Position numbers and translations under genes: made by a program. Shown one piece after another: positions 26,256-35,945 of a stretch of 60,429 bases of DNA. How positions within the stretch are numbered: the first letter of the stretch is position 1; each line of letters starts with the position of its first letter. Origin of the DNA: an uncultured Granulosicoccaceae bacterium (lineage in GTDB: Bacteria; Pseudomonadota; Gammaproteobacteria; Granulosicoccales; Granulosicoccaceae); assembly GCA_937981955.1 (NCBI GenBank), contig CALJNA010000005.1, forward strand, positions 1 through 60,429, read 5' to 3'. The notes under the pieces are model-generated. The model ran no database searches and was not told the DNA's origin. It saw only the letters and a program-made list of their open reading frames with translations.

Positions 26256-26340
26256 GGTTTTGATTATCCACGTTTGGTGGCTAAACACAATGTGTACTGC
26301 TACCATGACCGCTACATCAGGCTATTGTTCCCTTTAAATC

Positions 26341-27525
26341 ATGAAAGACGCAGTTATTGTATCTACAGCCAGAACGCCGATTGGTGTTGCTTTCAAAGGC
26401 GCGCTAAACAATATCAAGTCTCCAACAATGACATCGCATGCAATATCGCATGCCGTTGACCGGGCCGGTGTTGACCCGGCCAGCATTGATGATGTCATTA
26501 TTGGCACCGTGCTTACAGCAGGAACAGCTGGTATGAACGTGGCGCGTTTGTCTTCACTGGCCGCAGGAATTCCTGCAAGCGTTGCCGGCCAAACCATTGA
26601 TCGTCAGTGTTCATCAGGCTTAATGGCGATAGGTATGGCAGCTAAACAGATTATGGTCGACGGGCAGAGCGTTGTTGTTGCAGGTGGTCAGGATAATATT
26701 TCTTCTGTGCAGAAAAATTACTTTGGTTGGTGGGCCGAAGAAATGGATACCAATGTTACTGCGCAGGCTGAACACGCTTACATGCCGATGTTAAAAACAG
26801 CAGAACATGTTTGCCAGCAATACAATATTTCCCGCGAACAACAGGACGAATACGCTGCACAATCTCAAACCAGAACAGCAAATGCGCAGGAAGCTGGTGC
26901 GTTTGATGATGAACTGGTGCCGATAGATGCCACGAAAATTGTGCGTAATCGTGAAACTGGTGAAGAGTCCATGGAAACCGTATCCTTACACAAGGATGAA
27001 GGTAACCGCCCTGGTACCACAGCAGAAAAACTATCCGGTCTTAACCCAGTTTTAGATGGGGGCAGTGTCACAGCGGGTAATGCCAGTCAGCTCTCAGACG
27101 GTGCGTCGGCGTGCGTGGTCATGGATGCAAAGTTGGCTGAGCAGCAAGGCTTGGAGCCGCTCGGGATTTATCGTGGCATCGCGGTGGCTGGTTGTGCGCC
27201 GGAAGAAATGGGAATTGGTCCGGTTTACGCAATCCCGAAATTATTAGAAAACGCCGGTCTTAAAATCAGCGATATCGGGTTGTGGGAGTTGAACGAAGCA
27301 TTTGCCTGTCAGGTGCTGTATTGCCGTGACAAGCTAGGCATCGACCCGGGCATATATAACGTAAATGGCGGCGCTATTTCCATCGGGCATCCTTATGGGA
27401 TGACAGGTGCACGACTTGTTGGTCATGCGTTAATAGAGGGTAAAAGGCGCGGTGCTCGCTATGTTGTCGTATCCATGTGCGTTGGTGGTGGTATGGGTGC
27501 TGCGGGCTTGTTTGAGATAGCCTGA
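26341..27525 (+). CDS. Acetyl-CoA C-acyltransferase (thiolase)
   Basis: This is a 394-residue thiolase that would either cleave 3-oxoacyl-CoA or condense acetyl-CoA. The acyl-carrying Cys90 is in [11 protein letters not shown], the His in [16 protein letters not shown], and the second Cys in [18 protein letters not shown]. The loop region fits degradative thiolases. No other beta-oxidation gene is adjacent, so its pathway is unclear; it could serve aromatic or branched-chain degradation. No ribosome-binding site is evident before the ATG. Confidence 0.92.
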   Translation: MKDAVIVSTARTPIGVAFKGALNNIKSPTMTSHAISHAVDRAGVDPASIDDVIIGTVLTAGTAGMNVARLSSLAAGIPASVAGQTIDRQCSSGLMAIGMAAKQIMVDGQSVVVAGGQDNISSVQKNYFGWWAEEMDTNVTAQAEHAYMPMLKTAEHVCQQYNISREQQDEYAAQSQTRTANAQEAGAFDDELVPIDATKIVRNRETGEESMETVSLHKDEGNRPGTTAEKLSGLNPVLDGGSVTAGNASQLSDGASACVVMDAKLAEQQGLEPLGIYRGIAVAGCAPEEMGIGPVYAIPKLLENAGLKISDIGLWELNEAFACQVLYCRDKLGIDPGIYNVNGGAISIGHPYGMTGARLVGHALIEGKRRGARYVVVSMCVGGGMGAAGLFEIA

Positions 27526-27543
27526 ATTAGTTGTGCCTAAAGT

Positions 27544-28170
27544 TTATCTGTCAATGCCATCGTAAGTATCACCATCGGTGGGCCGCATTAACTCGAAAAC
27601 TTCCGTCACGTCTGCATAGTCACGATAACCGCACCGAGCAAGTGGATTTGCTGCGGCAGTGTCGAATCGACCGTTGTTAATGTAGGCATCGTCAATGTGA
27701 ATGCCGACAACCTGACCAATAACCAAAAAAGTGTCGATCGGTTTTCCGTTTCGATCTTTTACCTCTTCACACGATAAGGTCACGCATTCCATCGATGCCG
27801 GGCTTTCACCGACTCGAGGAGCAGCGACCTGGTGGCAATCTGCCATCGTCAGCTTCGCGTTCAGATACTCGTTTTGATCGGCTGGCACCGTATCGCTGCT
27901 TATGTTCATTTGGGTCTGCAGTTTTGAGGTTGCCAGAGAAAATACAAATTCTCCAGTGTCTCTTGCATTCCTGGCACTGTCTTTAAACGTTTCACTCGAA
28001 AACATAAGTACGGGTGGACTTGACGATAACGCATTGAAAAAACTATAAGGTGCAAGGTTTGGAACACCATTAGTGTCAAGTGTTGATATCCATCCGATTG
28101 GACGGGGTGCGATAATGGCTTTGAACGGGTCATATGCCAGACCATGTGGCTGATGCGCTTCGTAATACAC
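27544..28170 (-). CDS. Flavin reductase-like FMN-binding protein
   Basis: This 208-residue protein of the flavin-reductase-like domain family has PRPIGWISTLDTNGVPNLAPYSFFNALS, the FMN-binding block, followed by FVFSLATSKL and later the SLSC-type segment. Such proteins supply reduced flavin to monooxygenases or act as stand-alone oxidoreductases. It converges on the thiolase, leaving a 16-base gap, and no two-component monooxygenase is nearby, so the partner is unknown. Confidence 0.85.
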   Translation of the reverse strand: MYYEAHQPHGLAYDPFKAIIAPRPIGWISTLDTNGVPNLAPYSFFNALSSSPPVLMFSSETFKDSARNARDTGEFVFSLATSKLQTQMNISSDTVPADQNEYLNAKLTMADCHQVAAPRVGESPASMECVTLSCEEVKDRNGKPIDTFLVIGQVVGIHIDDAYINNGRFDTAAANPLARCGYRDYADVTEVFELMRPTDGDTYDGIDR

Positions 28171-28343
28171 TGATTAAGCTCTTGTTCGGTTAAGAATCTG
28201 AATATAAGGATATTAGGCCACAAATTGGTCGTTGCGTAAGCTCAATTTTGATTAAATATGTTCAAATTGGAGCAGTTTGACTGTTCTAATAAGTGTTGTA
28301 TGCTCAGAAGACAAGCATATCAGCCGGTTTATAAAGGAGCGGA

Positions 28344-28784
28344 ATGACAATTGTCATAGAGCCGTGTTTTGGCGAAAGTGAACATTTCGATGCCAGCCTG
28401 TCGCTTCTGGAAAGTCAACTGCAGCGCAGCTTACATAGCGAGCTTGCACAGTCGGAAAACACCAGTTTTTTGCTACTGGCAAAGTCGAGCGATAATGACT
28501 TTGTTGGTGGTCTCGCTGCCGGTACTTCTTACGATTGGCTGTTAATAAAATTGCTTTGGGTGAATAATGAGAACAGAGGTTGTGGTATTGGTCGATCGCT
28601 TTTATCTACAGCTGAAAAAATAGGGCTGGAAGCCGGTTGTCATTCAGCGTGGCTGGACACATCTAATCCGATTGCCGAGAAATTCTACCGATTAAATGGC
28701 TACATCGAGTTCGGGCGCCTTGAGAACGAGTCTGAACATACACCTCCGACACATAAGCGCTGGTTTTTAAAAAAAGCCCTGTAA
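28344..28784 (+). CDS. GNAT-family N-acetyltransferase
   Basis: This is a 146-residue protein with the acetyl-CoA binding motif A (VNNENRGCGIGRSLLSTAEK) and the typical C-terminal segment NPIAEKFYRLNGYIEFGRL. The substrate is not predictable. A good AAAGGAG site precedes the ATG. It is a single gene between two minus-strand genes. Confidence 0.87.
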   Translation: MTIVIEPCFGESEHFDASLSLLESQLQRSLHSELAQSENTSFLLLAKSSDNDFVGGLAAGTSYDWLLIKLLWVNNENRGCGIGRSLLSTAEKIGLEAGCHSAWLDTSNPIAEKFYRLNGYIEFGRLENESEHTPPTHKRWFLKKAL

Positions 28785-28859
28785 AGAACCCATACACTGA
28801 ACGTTTCTGTATTCCAATGAGTGCAATAGCGGACCGGACAGTAAACTGCTAATGATTAA

Positions 28860-30017
28860 TCAGCGTAATCGGACGGGCATTTGTACAGGCCCTCTGAACG
28901 CCCAACCGTAAAAATTAACTTTACCGTCTAAGGCTATATCAGGAAAACGTGCAAATAGAAGTGGCAGAGCGACTTCGCCGATTAAAACGCGTGACGCTAC
29001 CGCACCTGCGCAGAAATGCGGACCGGCACCGAAACTTATGGCTTTGGATGTACTGCGGGTCAGGTTGAACCGTTCGGGTTCATTGAAAATAGCTTCATCT
29101 CGGTTGGCACTACCAAACATTAAAAAAGCTCTGCTCTCGGGTTCGAAGTCGATGTCATTCCAGGTAAATGGTTTTGCGATACGTCTTGGCGACATGCCAA
29201 TGGGTGACATCCAGCGCGCGTATTCTTCGAATGCTTGTAACCAGGAAGCCTTGCGTGCTTGAATTTTATTCAGCTCAGTCGCGTGCGTCAGTAAAGCCCA
29301 AACTGTTCCTGCAATTGCATCGCGTGGTTCGTTTTGTCCACCGCTAATGGCGAGTTTAATATTTGCCCTGATACTATCCATTGGTTGACCTGCGTTCAGA
29401 AGCACCTTGATCATTGACTCACGCGCTAAATTTGACTCTGTAGCAAGCATCTGATCAATGCTGTCATCGATCAGCTTCGTAGCTTCATTGCATCGCGACT
29501 CTATCTCGGTATTACCAGCATAGTTAGCGATACCATCAATAATGCCTTGTGAGCTGCTATCAAGTTGCGCCGGTGTCATGTTGGTCAGGCCGGTGATATG
29601 GCGTAAAGCATGAGCTGACACGGGCATGGCGTAATCGGTTACCAAATCACAGCTGTCTCTGCCATCCAGGCTGTCCAGCACGCTATTCGTGTCTTTGATG
29701 AACTGCTGTTTCCATTTTTCTTTTACGGTGCGTGGAGAAATGGCGGGTTGTATTTGTCTGCGTTCGATCAAATGCTCATCCCCATCCTTGCGCATCATGT
29801 TTCGGCCCATTAATACTGTCATAAGCCCGCCTGGCTGATCGGATGAGAATACATCGATCATCTTCTCGCACTTGAAAATGTCGTCGCGACGGGTGAGCAA
29901 TGTTGCGTCCAGCTGGGGAACATAACAAATGGGTGATTGCTTCCTCATGTCGGCCAGTGCCGGATAAGGATTGACTGCAAACGCATTCAGATCGATGTTA
30001 ACGGTAGGGGCAAGCAT
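28860..30017 (-). CDS. Cytochrome P450 with atypical I-helix
   Basis: This is a 385-residue soluble bacterial P450. The heme loop is FGAGPHFCAGA with the thiolate Cys. The K-helix ExxR-like region lies in the EYARWMSP segment. In the I-helix the usual AGxxT is replaced by SGGQNEPRDAIAG, where an Asn-Glu-Pro stretch stands in for the proton-relay Thr. Related NEPRD-containing P450s exist, so this is a recognised variant. The product is unknown. The ATG at 30017 was chosen; the frame continues to a GTG at 30056. The gene lies 59 bases downstream of a DUF4091 lipoprotein gene on the same strand. No ferredoxin is adjacent. Confidence 0.88.
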   Translation of the reverse strand: MLAPTVNIDLNAFAVNPYPALADMRKQSPICYVPQLDATLLTRRDDIFKCEKMIDVFSSDQPGGLMTVLMGRNMMRKDGDEHLIERRQIQPAISPRTVKEKWKQQFIKDTNSVLDSLDGRDSCDLVTDYAMPVSAHALRHITGLTNMTPAQLDSSSQGIIDGIANYAGNTEIESRCNEATKLIDDSIDQMLATESNLARESMIKVLLNAGQPMDSIRANIKLAISGGQNEPRDAIAGTVWALLTHATELNKIQARKASWLQAFEEYARWMSPIGMSPRRIAKPFTWNDIDFEPESRAFLMFGSANRDEAIFNEPERFNLTRSTSKAISFGAGPHFCAGAVASRVLIGEVALPLLFARFPDIALDGKVNFYGWAFRGPVQMPVRLR

Positions 30018-30076
30018 TGGTTCGTGCTGTAACAAAGGTGCGGGTATGATAACCACACGCTGTGCAGAGATCCAAT

Positions 30077-32014
30077 TTAACGACCGGAAGCCAATTTCAA
30101 TAACTGTTGATGAAAGTTAATCCAGTCGGCCGGGTTGGATGACCAACTGGGTGCGCCACGTCCTTCTGTAAGTGCGGTAGGTATCTGTTGATTGATAAGT
30201 TGATCTGCCCGTTCGGGAGATTGGCTTTTTGCAAGAAAGTACAATTCAGCATCTTGCAAACCACGGCGCCACGCTTTTAAGCGCATTGATGGAATGGGAC
30301 CGGCCGACTTGGCATATCCGATTTTATCGAGTTGATTTCCCGGATAAACAAGAACGCCATTTCCAGCACGATCTTCGTCAGGTCGGTACTGAGGATCACG
30401 AAACGGAAAATCGTTGCTGCCAAGGTTCACCGCCCACATGAGCTGACCTGTCAAGTTGTAGCGTGCGCCAACAACCCCCCAGGTTCGCATTTCGATACCG
30501 GTGGCGTTTATGCTATGTGCGCCGATAGCAGGGTGGCCACTGTGATAGAACCATGCTTGCTCGCCCGCATCGACTCGCCGTTGCAAGAAATCTACATCTG
30601 CAGCGCTTGCATTCGGTGCCCACAGTCTGATGGTATCGGTTAAATCAAGTAACGGATTGTCCTGCCAAATTGCAGGATTACTGTGGCTGGTCCAAAGCAG
30701 ATTGATATTTGTTGATGCAGAGCCCTGGTCTATGGATTCTTGTACCTGCGCCATTTGATCATGTACCAGTTCAATGTATTGGTCGCGCGTTATGTTTTCA
30801 TATCCGCTGATTTCCGGTCCATCCACTTCGTCGTAGATATAGGCAAAGTAGTTATCTACTGACCAGCCTCGTTGCGTGGTTAGTTGATGCCATTGCCGGG
30901 CCAGAACTTCAAAGTTCTGAATGTCGTCATTGGTTATGTTGTTAAAGTTCGCGCCATCAATCGTTTGTGGCCATGGCGTTCGCCAAATGGAAACAGGCGT
31001 ATTTGTACCGGGTCCGATATACCCCTGTTCTGGGGTGAAGAGCTCTCCGGTCATCGCAGGGTCGATTATATTTGCGTAAGTTTCAATCTGTTCACTACTT
31101 AGTGGTTTGGCAATACGCTCGATAAACACCATGCGATGTTTATGAGCCATTTGTTGGTAACAACGGGCAATGGTTTGCCACAGGGGTTGTGTCAGGTCGA
31201 AACCAGCGCCTTCCATAAGGTAAGGTCGATATAGCTCACCGACCGCGTCAATAGTGGTTTCATCAGGTAAGCTTGCCTCGTACACATTTATTTCAATCGG
31301 TAGCGATAACGTATTTTCGCCAATCTGTATATCGACGTTCTGGCGGTAAGTGCCAGGTGCCGTTTTCTTTGCCACGAACGTATCGACCCAAATAGCCTGG
31401 TTGGTGCCAGATTCAATTCGAGCTGTAAGCTTATTGTTCCTTTGTACATTTGCGGACCCGCAGGTGCCTTGTGTTGGAACCAAAGCATCCGGGTATTGGT
31501 CTGGCCAGGGTAGTACCTTCGTTGCCGGTCCCCATGTATAGCCAGCGTTGTCAATTGGATGATAGAAAGCGGTGAACATCGACTGATCGAATGCGTCTGG
31601 CGCAGCACTCGTTGTGCTGCCTGTATTCATCATTGAACTTAACGACAGCGATATCGTATTATCTTCCGGTGCCTGGTCAGACTTGACGATGATCTGGAAG
31701 GCAACGGTTTCGTTGCGAGCAGCGTGAAGTTGAACAGGGCCATCAGACCAATCCAGGTCACTATGTTCAAAGGGAATGTCACCCGTGCGAGTAACTTTGG
31801 CCATGTCGCTGGCCGGGCAGATAAATATGCCATTGCTTGTATCGACGCACGCGCGGGTTATGCCGTTCTCATTGATCCGAGTCTGAGCTTGTTTGCCACC
31901 AACTACAACGCCTGTGTCGCAAGCGCTAACCATCATCGCTGCAACAAGGCACCAGGCGGATGGCGATATCAGTTGCAGACTGAACGTCGGCACACAACCT
32001 TTAGCGCCATGCAC
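30077..32014 (-). CDS. DUF4091 glycoside-hydrolase-like lipoprotein
   Basis: This is a 645-residue exported protein. The signal peptide ends in a lipobox-like MVSAC, with Cys32 probably lipidated. The region before residue ~200 is a beta-rich domain. A TIM-barrel-like part follows, with YFAYIYDEVDGPE, and the C-terminal DUF4091 domain has GNGVLVYPGNQL and SMRLKAWRRGLQDAELYF. Family members are found in polysaccharide-degradation contexts in other bacteria, but substrates are mostly unknown. The P450 gene lies just downstream. No carbohydrate transporter is adjacent. Confidence 0.82.
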   Translation of the reverse strand: MHGAKGCVPTFSLQLISPSAWCLVAAMMVSACDTGVVVGGKQAQTRINENGITRACVDTSNGIFICPASDMAKVTRTGDIPFEHSDLDWSDGPVQLHAARNETVAFQIIVKSDQAPEDNTISLSLSSMMNTGSTTSAAPDAFDQSMFTAFYHPIDNAGYTWGPATKVLPWPDQYPDALVPTQGTCGSANVQRNNKLTARIESGTNQAIWVDTFVAKKTAPGTYRQNVDIQIGENTLSLPIEINVYEASLPDETTIDAVGELYRPYLMEGAGFDLTQPLWQTIARCYQQMAHKHRMVFIERIAKPLSSEQIETYANIIDPAMTGELFTPEQGYIGPGTNTPVSIWRTPWPQTIDGANFNNITNDDIQNFEVLARQWHQLTTQRGWSVDNYFAYIYDEVDGPEISGYENITRDQYIELVHDQMAQVQESIDQGSASTNINLLWTSHSNPAIWQDNPLLDLTDTIRLWAPNASAADVDFLQRRVDAGEQAWFYHSGHPAIGAHSINATGIEMRTWGVVGARYNLTGQLMWAVNLGSNDFPFRDPQYRPDEDRAGNGVLVYPGNQLDKIGYAKSAGPIPSMRLKAWRRGLQDAELYFLAKSQSPERADQLINQQIPTALTEGRGAPSWSSNPADWINFHQQLLKLASGR

Positions 32015-32459
32015 CGTTGATGTCCCGCGTTTATTGTCGAAACAGGACGCCGATTCAGCTCGTGGCAGCAGGTGTGAGATGAGGGTTAACAGTCTGATGA
32101 TTCTGGCCTTTGTTGGTTGATGAAATAGTATCAGTTATCCCCAATTTTGCTGTGTTTGTCTGGTGTGTATTTATGTAAAACGCGATGTATTAGCGAGAAC
32201 TATTTACACAAATGTTAAGTACTGGTTGATCCAGTTCTCAATGTGAAATTGGCAATCTGGTGGCCGCCAATGTCTGATTAGCATGCCTTGATAAGGAGTG
32301 TGTTGAACTGGTGTGATCCGCTACTGTCTGAGACGCACTAGGCGATTAAGCTCAATTTCTCTTATTGTTTTTTCGTTATGCCATGTGGTCCGCTTGTGCG
32401 TGCAATCCATGATCACTGCTAAGCTCTTGAACGACGAGCTAAACCTGTTTGGAGTCAAG
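32015..32459. other. 445-bp gap without a clear gene
   Basis: The gap separates the divergent DUF4091 gene and the NnrU-like gene. Beyond an AAGGAG site at 32293-32298 I see only a 13-codon frame (GTG 32300 to TAG 32339). The frame of the NnrU-like gene is also open through 32313-32459 but carries basic, non-family sequence, so I treat it as untranslated. It probably holds the promoters of both flanking genes; no convincing -10/-35 pair was found by eye. Confidence 0.4.
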
Positions 32460-33059
32460 ATGAACACCGTTGTTACTTATGCATTGCTGTGGCTATCGTT
32501 CGGTCTTGGGCATACTTTGTTAACGATGCCTCGCATTAAGCAGCACCTGGAACCGTATTTAGGTAGTCTTTATCGTATTGCCTACAATCTCTTTGCCTTA
32601 ATCCATATTGCGTTGGTACTCATTATTGGTCAGCAGATTCTGGATACCGCGCGATTCACCGCCTTTTCCTCTACTCCGGTAGTTATTTTGTCGAGCTTGA
32701 TCGTTTTGGCTGGTGTTGTGCTGACACTGCTTGCATTGCGACAATACGACCTGGGGTTGTTCAGTGGAGTGTCCCAGTGGAGAGCGGGTAAAAGACAAAA
32801 AGTATTGGAGAACGAGCCCTTACAAATTTCAGGTTTAAATCGCTGGGTCCGCCATCCACTCTATACCGGCCTGTTCTTATTTCTTTGGGGCGGTGCTATG
32901 TCACCATTTGGTTTCTGGACGGCCATTTTCGCCAGTATCTATCTCGTTATTGGCGCTCATTATGAAGAGCGAAAGCTCACTACGCTTTATGGCAAAGCGT
33001 ATACCGAGTATCAGAAAAACGTACCGGCTTTTTTTTCGCTCAAAATGTCCGGAAGATAA
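32460..33059 (+). CDS. NnrU/isoprenylcysteine-methyltransferase-like membrane protein
   Basis: This protein has 199 residues and about five membrane helices. The C-terminal RHPLYTGLFLFLWGGAMSP and HYEERKLTTLYGKAYTEYQKNVP match the SAM-binding half of the PEMT/ICMT fold shared with NnrU and the methanethiol S-methyltransferase MddA. A small-molecule methyltransferase in the membrane is likely; which substrate cannot be told. The ATG at 32460 has TTGGAG seven bases upstream. The frame is open to 32313, but without family sequence. Confidence 0.75.
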   Translation: MNTVVTYALLWLSFGLGHTLLTMPRIKQHLEPYLGSLYRIAYNLFALIHIALVLIIGQQILDTARFTAFSSTPVVILSSLIVLAGVVLTLLALRQYDLGLFSGVSQWRAGKRQKVLENEPLQISGLNRWVRHPLYTGLFLFLWGGAMSPFGFWTAIFASIYLVIGAHYEERKLTTLYGKAYTEYQKNVPAFFSLKMSGR

Positions 33060-33134
33060 TTCAAGCTGCCGCTTATCACAGCGCATTAATCACTAAACGG
33101 CGGTGACCTGATTCAGCTTTTTGGGGCTAAAAAC

Positions 33135-33163
33135 TTGACTAAGTAGAATAACGGGGGTAGATT
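33135..33163 (+). promoter_or_regulatory. Promoter for the orphan response regulator
   Basis: TTGACT (33135-33140), a 17-bp spacer and TAGATT (33158-33163) form a reasonable sigma-70-type pair. Transcription would begin near 33170, only about 9 bases before the GTG at 33179, so the mRNA would be nearly leaderless if that start is used. Confidence 0.5.
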
Positions 33164-33178
33164 TACGGTGTTACATAA

Positions 33179-33976
33179 GTGACGCTCTCAGGATTTGTGT
33201 TGTTAAGCGGTAATGAAATCATCGACGGTTTCACGATTTCCAAGACTACGGATAGAGCTGTGCCAGCCAGAAAAAGGCAGGTTGCTGTTATTGGTGCAAA
33301 CGAGAATGATTGCCGCTTGATGAGAGCGGTTCCGTTAGACCTTCGTTGTCATTTTTTCACGACCGATCAGCTGACTCATGTGACTGCCACGCATTTCGAT
33401 TCAATCGTTCTGTTTCACCGGGGCTCTGCTGAGTCATTGTCATCGTCTTTGTTGTTTCATTGCAATGTAAGTCGTTTCATTGTTGTTTCAGACTGCACCT
33501 ATGAAAAATCCATAGTGAATGCCTTGTATTCCGGGGCTCATCACTTCTTTGACATTAATGAGTCACGCCGGTTGCTGCAAACCAGAATCACAGCTGGACT
33601 TCGACCTCATGCTCAAGACAATCCTCAAATAGTTGAGTTTTATCCGTTTGTCTTTCATGTCATCAGTAGAATGGTCTATCGGGGTAAAGATAAAATTGAT
33701 TTGAGTCCTCGGGAATTCGAGTTGGCTTACTATCTTTTTTCAAACACGGGAAGACTAATACTGGATACTGAGCTGCTAACAGGTGTATGGACGTTACCAT
33801 CAACAATGGATACCAGACGAATCGATACAGCTATTTGTCGTGTGCGCAATAAACTCGGTTTGCAGCACGAATCCAGTGAGTGGTCTTTGATTCGCCTGCG
33901 GGGACAGGGCTATCGCCTTGTCTCTCAGGTAGGTGAAACCAGCACGAATAGTCCAACAGTTGAATCTGTTGATTAG
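33179..33976 (+). CDS. OmpR/PhoB-type regulator with a degenerate receiver domain
   Basis: The 265-residue protein ends in an OmpR/PhoB winged helix (about 150-250): IDLSPREFELAYYLFSNTGRLI, then RRIDTAICRVRNKLGL and LIRLRGQGYRL. The N-terminal part (residues 33-145) has the pattern of a receiver, but the strand-3 aspartate is missing (FDSIVLFHRG) and the acidic pair at its start reads NEND, so phosphorylation is unlikely. No histidine kinase is adjacent. The start is uncertain: GTG 33179, GTG 33197 and TTG 33200 are possible. Confidence 0.78.
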   Translation: MTLSGFVLLSGNEIIDGFTISKTTDRAVPARKRQVAVIGANENDCRLMRAVPLDLRCHFFTTDQLTHVTATHFDSIVLFHRGSAESLSSSLLFHCNVSRFIVVSDCTYEKSIVNALYSGAHHFFDINESRRLLQTRITAGLRPHAQDNPQIVEFYPFVFHVISRMVYRGKDKIDLSPREFELAYYLFSNTGRLILDTELLTGVWTLPSTMDTRRIDTAICRVRNKLGLQHESSEWSLIRLRGQGYRLVSQVGETSTNSPTVESVD

Positions 33977-34160
33977 CCATTTGTGTTAGGTGCAGCTCTG
34001 CTGAAAGAACCGTTCAAGTCGCAGGCACTGCCAAATTTCGAAAAACCAGGCAAAAATTACATTATTTTTAGTGCTAATGGGCTGGTAATTCGTGGTTGTG
34101 CGTGAATTTTGCAGTTTCAAGGCTCTCTAGATCTCATCCGTAAAGAGCCTGAGAAAATCC

Positions 34161-34817
34161 ATGACTGCAATTACTCTATATCATCTTCCTTACAGCCACT
34201 TTAGTTCAAAAGTCAAAGTGGTTGCCCTTGAAAAAAGCATTGATGTTGAATTAAAGAACATTCATGAATTGGGGCAGACTGCTTTTTCTGATATTAGTCC
34301 CAATGCGCAAGTACCATTTCTTGTCGCGCATGAGCTGCAGATCGGAGAAAGTGAGGTCATTGCAGAGTGGTTCGAAGAGAAATACCCGAACCCTGCAATG
34401 TTGCCTTCCGATGCTGATGATAGAGCTCGCAGTCGATTGATTAGTCGTATTCATGATTTGTATATTGCACCTGATTTATCTGTGCTTTTTGGTCAGCTGG
34501 GTGCGGAAACACGGGATGCAGACTTGATATCAATCACCACGGACAACATTGTAAAAAGGTTGACAGAGGTTCAGGGAATGTTGGAAAAGAAACCGTTTTT
34601 CAATGGTGAACAGTTTGGTTTGGTTGATGCTTGTTACGCTATGAGCCTCTGGTACAGCTACTGGCTATTTGATCAGCTTGAAGTGAGTAACAAGCTTGCT
34701 TCGCTAGAGGGTATTCAGGCCTGGCTAGCAGCAATAGAGCAACGCGATTCTGTGCAAGTGGTTTTCAGTGAATGCAAAGCTGCACTGGGGCTGGATGCTG
34801 AAAGCAATGCCGCTTAG
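34161..34817 (+). CDS. Glutathione S-transferase
   Basis: This is a 218-residue soluble GST. The N-terminal thioredoxin-like domain starts TLYHLPYSHFSSKVK, with a Ser where many bacterial GSTs have the catalytic residue. It continues to VPFLV (cis-Pro loop) and ESEVIAEWFEEKYP (glutathione-binding acidic/Ser pair). The C-terminal helical domain includes NGEQFGLVDACYAMSLW, the Asp-containing N-capping box. The substrate is unknown. It precedes the aldolase-like/kinase pair by 101 bases and may be separate. Confidence 0.88.
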   Translation: MTAITLYHLPYSHFSSKVKVVALEKSIDVELKNIHELGQTAFSDISPNAQVPFLVAHELQIGESEVIAEWFEEKYPNPAMLPSDADDRARSRLISRIHDLYIAPDLSVLFGQLGAETRDADLISITTDNIVKRLTEVQGMLEKKPFFNGEQFGLVDACYAMSLWYSYWLFDQLEVSNKLASLEGIQAWLAAIEQRDSVQVVFSECKAALGLDAESNAA

Positions 34818-34918
34818 ATTAGAAAGCACTGTGTATATTTGCTGGTAATACGGTAACTCATATTTGAGAGCAGTGGGGTCAGTGTAGTACGATTCACAGG
34901 TCAAACTTGAGAATCGTC

Positions 34919-35929
34919 ATGATAGCTGAAAAACTGCACACTAAACTGGACAAGATCAAATCGGGTCGTTACACACCGAGCGACTTTATTATCGCAGATG
35001 CCAAAGATGGCGATATGGCATTTGGTATTGCTGCACCCGGTCCTGACTTGTCTGAAACCAGCACCAAAAAAAGGACTGGAGTCGGGCAGTTAAAGTATCG
35101 CGCCAGAGCACACTATCTTGATGCCATGCAAGCAATGGCGCACAGTGAGCTTATTGATATTCTCCTCATGTCGGCATCATCCGCCGAAACACTGCACAAC
35201 GCCGAGCTGTTTACAAAAACAAACGTCACACCGGCTGTCAGGTTAAACGATACAACAGATATCTGGTCTGCACGCGGGTCTTGCTATCGACAGAGTCCAT
35301 CCAGACCCTTTTCAACAGTTGATCTTGAAGCGGTTCGTCCGTTGTGTCAGCTCGGGCTGTACTCCATCACTTTTAGCAACCATCTTGAATCCGACTTGCA
35401 CACACTAGAGCAATACCGTGCCTACAGACTCTCCGCAAAGGAGCACGGCATGCAGCATTTTTTGGAAGTATTCAATCCGGCATTTGATATTGGGCTCGAT
35501 GGCGCATCTTTGGGCGACTACATAAATGACATGATATTGAAAACACTGGCAGGTGTTACCAGGTCGGATGCGCCATTGTTTTTAAAAATGCAATTTAATG
35601 GGCAACAAGCCATGGCAGATCTGTGCGCCTATGATCCTGAAAATCTGGTGGTCGGTATTCTGGGTGGATCCGCTGGTACAACACGGGACACGTTTGAATT
35701 AGCAAAACAAGCAGAACAAGCCGGTGCACGTGTTGCTTTGTTTGGGCGCAAGATTAATTTGTCCGAGTCTCCATTGGAATTGGTCAGGCTGATGCGATCT
35801 GTCATTGAAGAGCAATTAACAGCAGAACAAGCGGTGGGTGCCTACCACGACCATCTGTCTGCAAACGGTATTTCTCCACAACGTACTCTGCAAGCTGACT
35901 TAAAGATTACGGAAGACGTTCTAAAATAA
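34919..35929 (+). CDS. TIM-barrel aldolase-like protein of unknown substrate
   Basis: This is a 336-residue soluble protein I cannot name exactly. Its pattern is that of a (beta/alpha)8 barrel: IADAKDGDMAFGI at the start, FLEVFNPAF and FLKMQFNGQQA on central strands, and a phosphate-binding-type end VVGILGGSAGTTRDTFEL then GARVALFGRKI. Lys in FLKMQ sits where class I (Schiff-base) aldolases carry theirs, but this is an inference. The PfkB kinase gene follows after 16 bases, so the pair would phosphorylate and cleave a sugar. The ATG at 34919 is preferred to the TTG at 34907. Confidence 0.6.
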   Translation: MIAEKLHTKLDKIKSGRYTPSDFIIADAKDGDMAFGIAAPGPDLSETSTKKRTGVGQLKYRARAHYLDAMQAMAHSELIDILLMSASSAETLHNAELFTKTNVTPAVRLNDTTDIWSARGSCYRQSPSRPFSTVDLEAVRPLCQLGLYSITFSNHLESDLHTLEQYRAYRLSAKEHGMQHFLEVFNPAFDIGLDGASLGDYINDMILKTLAGVTRSDAPLFLKMQFNGQQAMADLCAYDPENLVVGILGGSAGTTRDTFELAKQAEQAGARVALFGRKINLSESPLELVRLMRSVIEEQLTAEQAVGAYHDHLSANGISPQRTLQADLKITEDVLK

Positions 35930-35945
35930 TTGTCGGGATTATCCA

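Noticed and set aside
32300-32341. 13-codon ORF after AAGGAG upstream of the NnrU-like gene
   Set aside because: Very short, no conserved-looking sequence; the nearby frame used by the annotated gene has its own ribosome-binding site at 32460.
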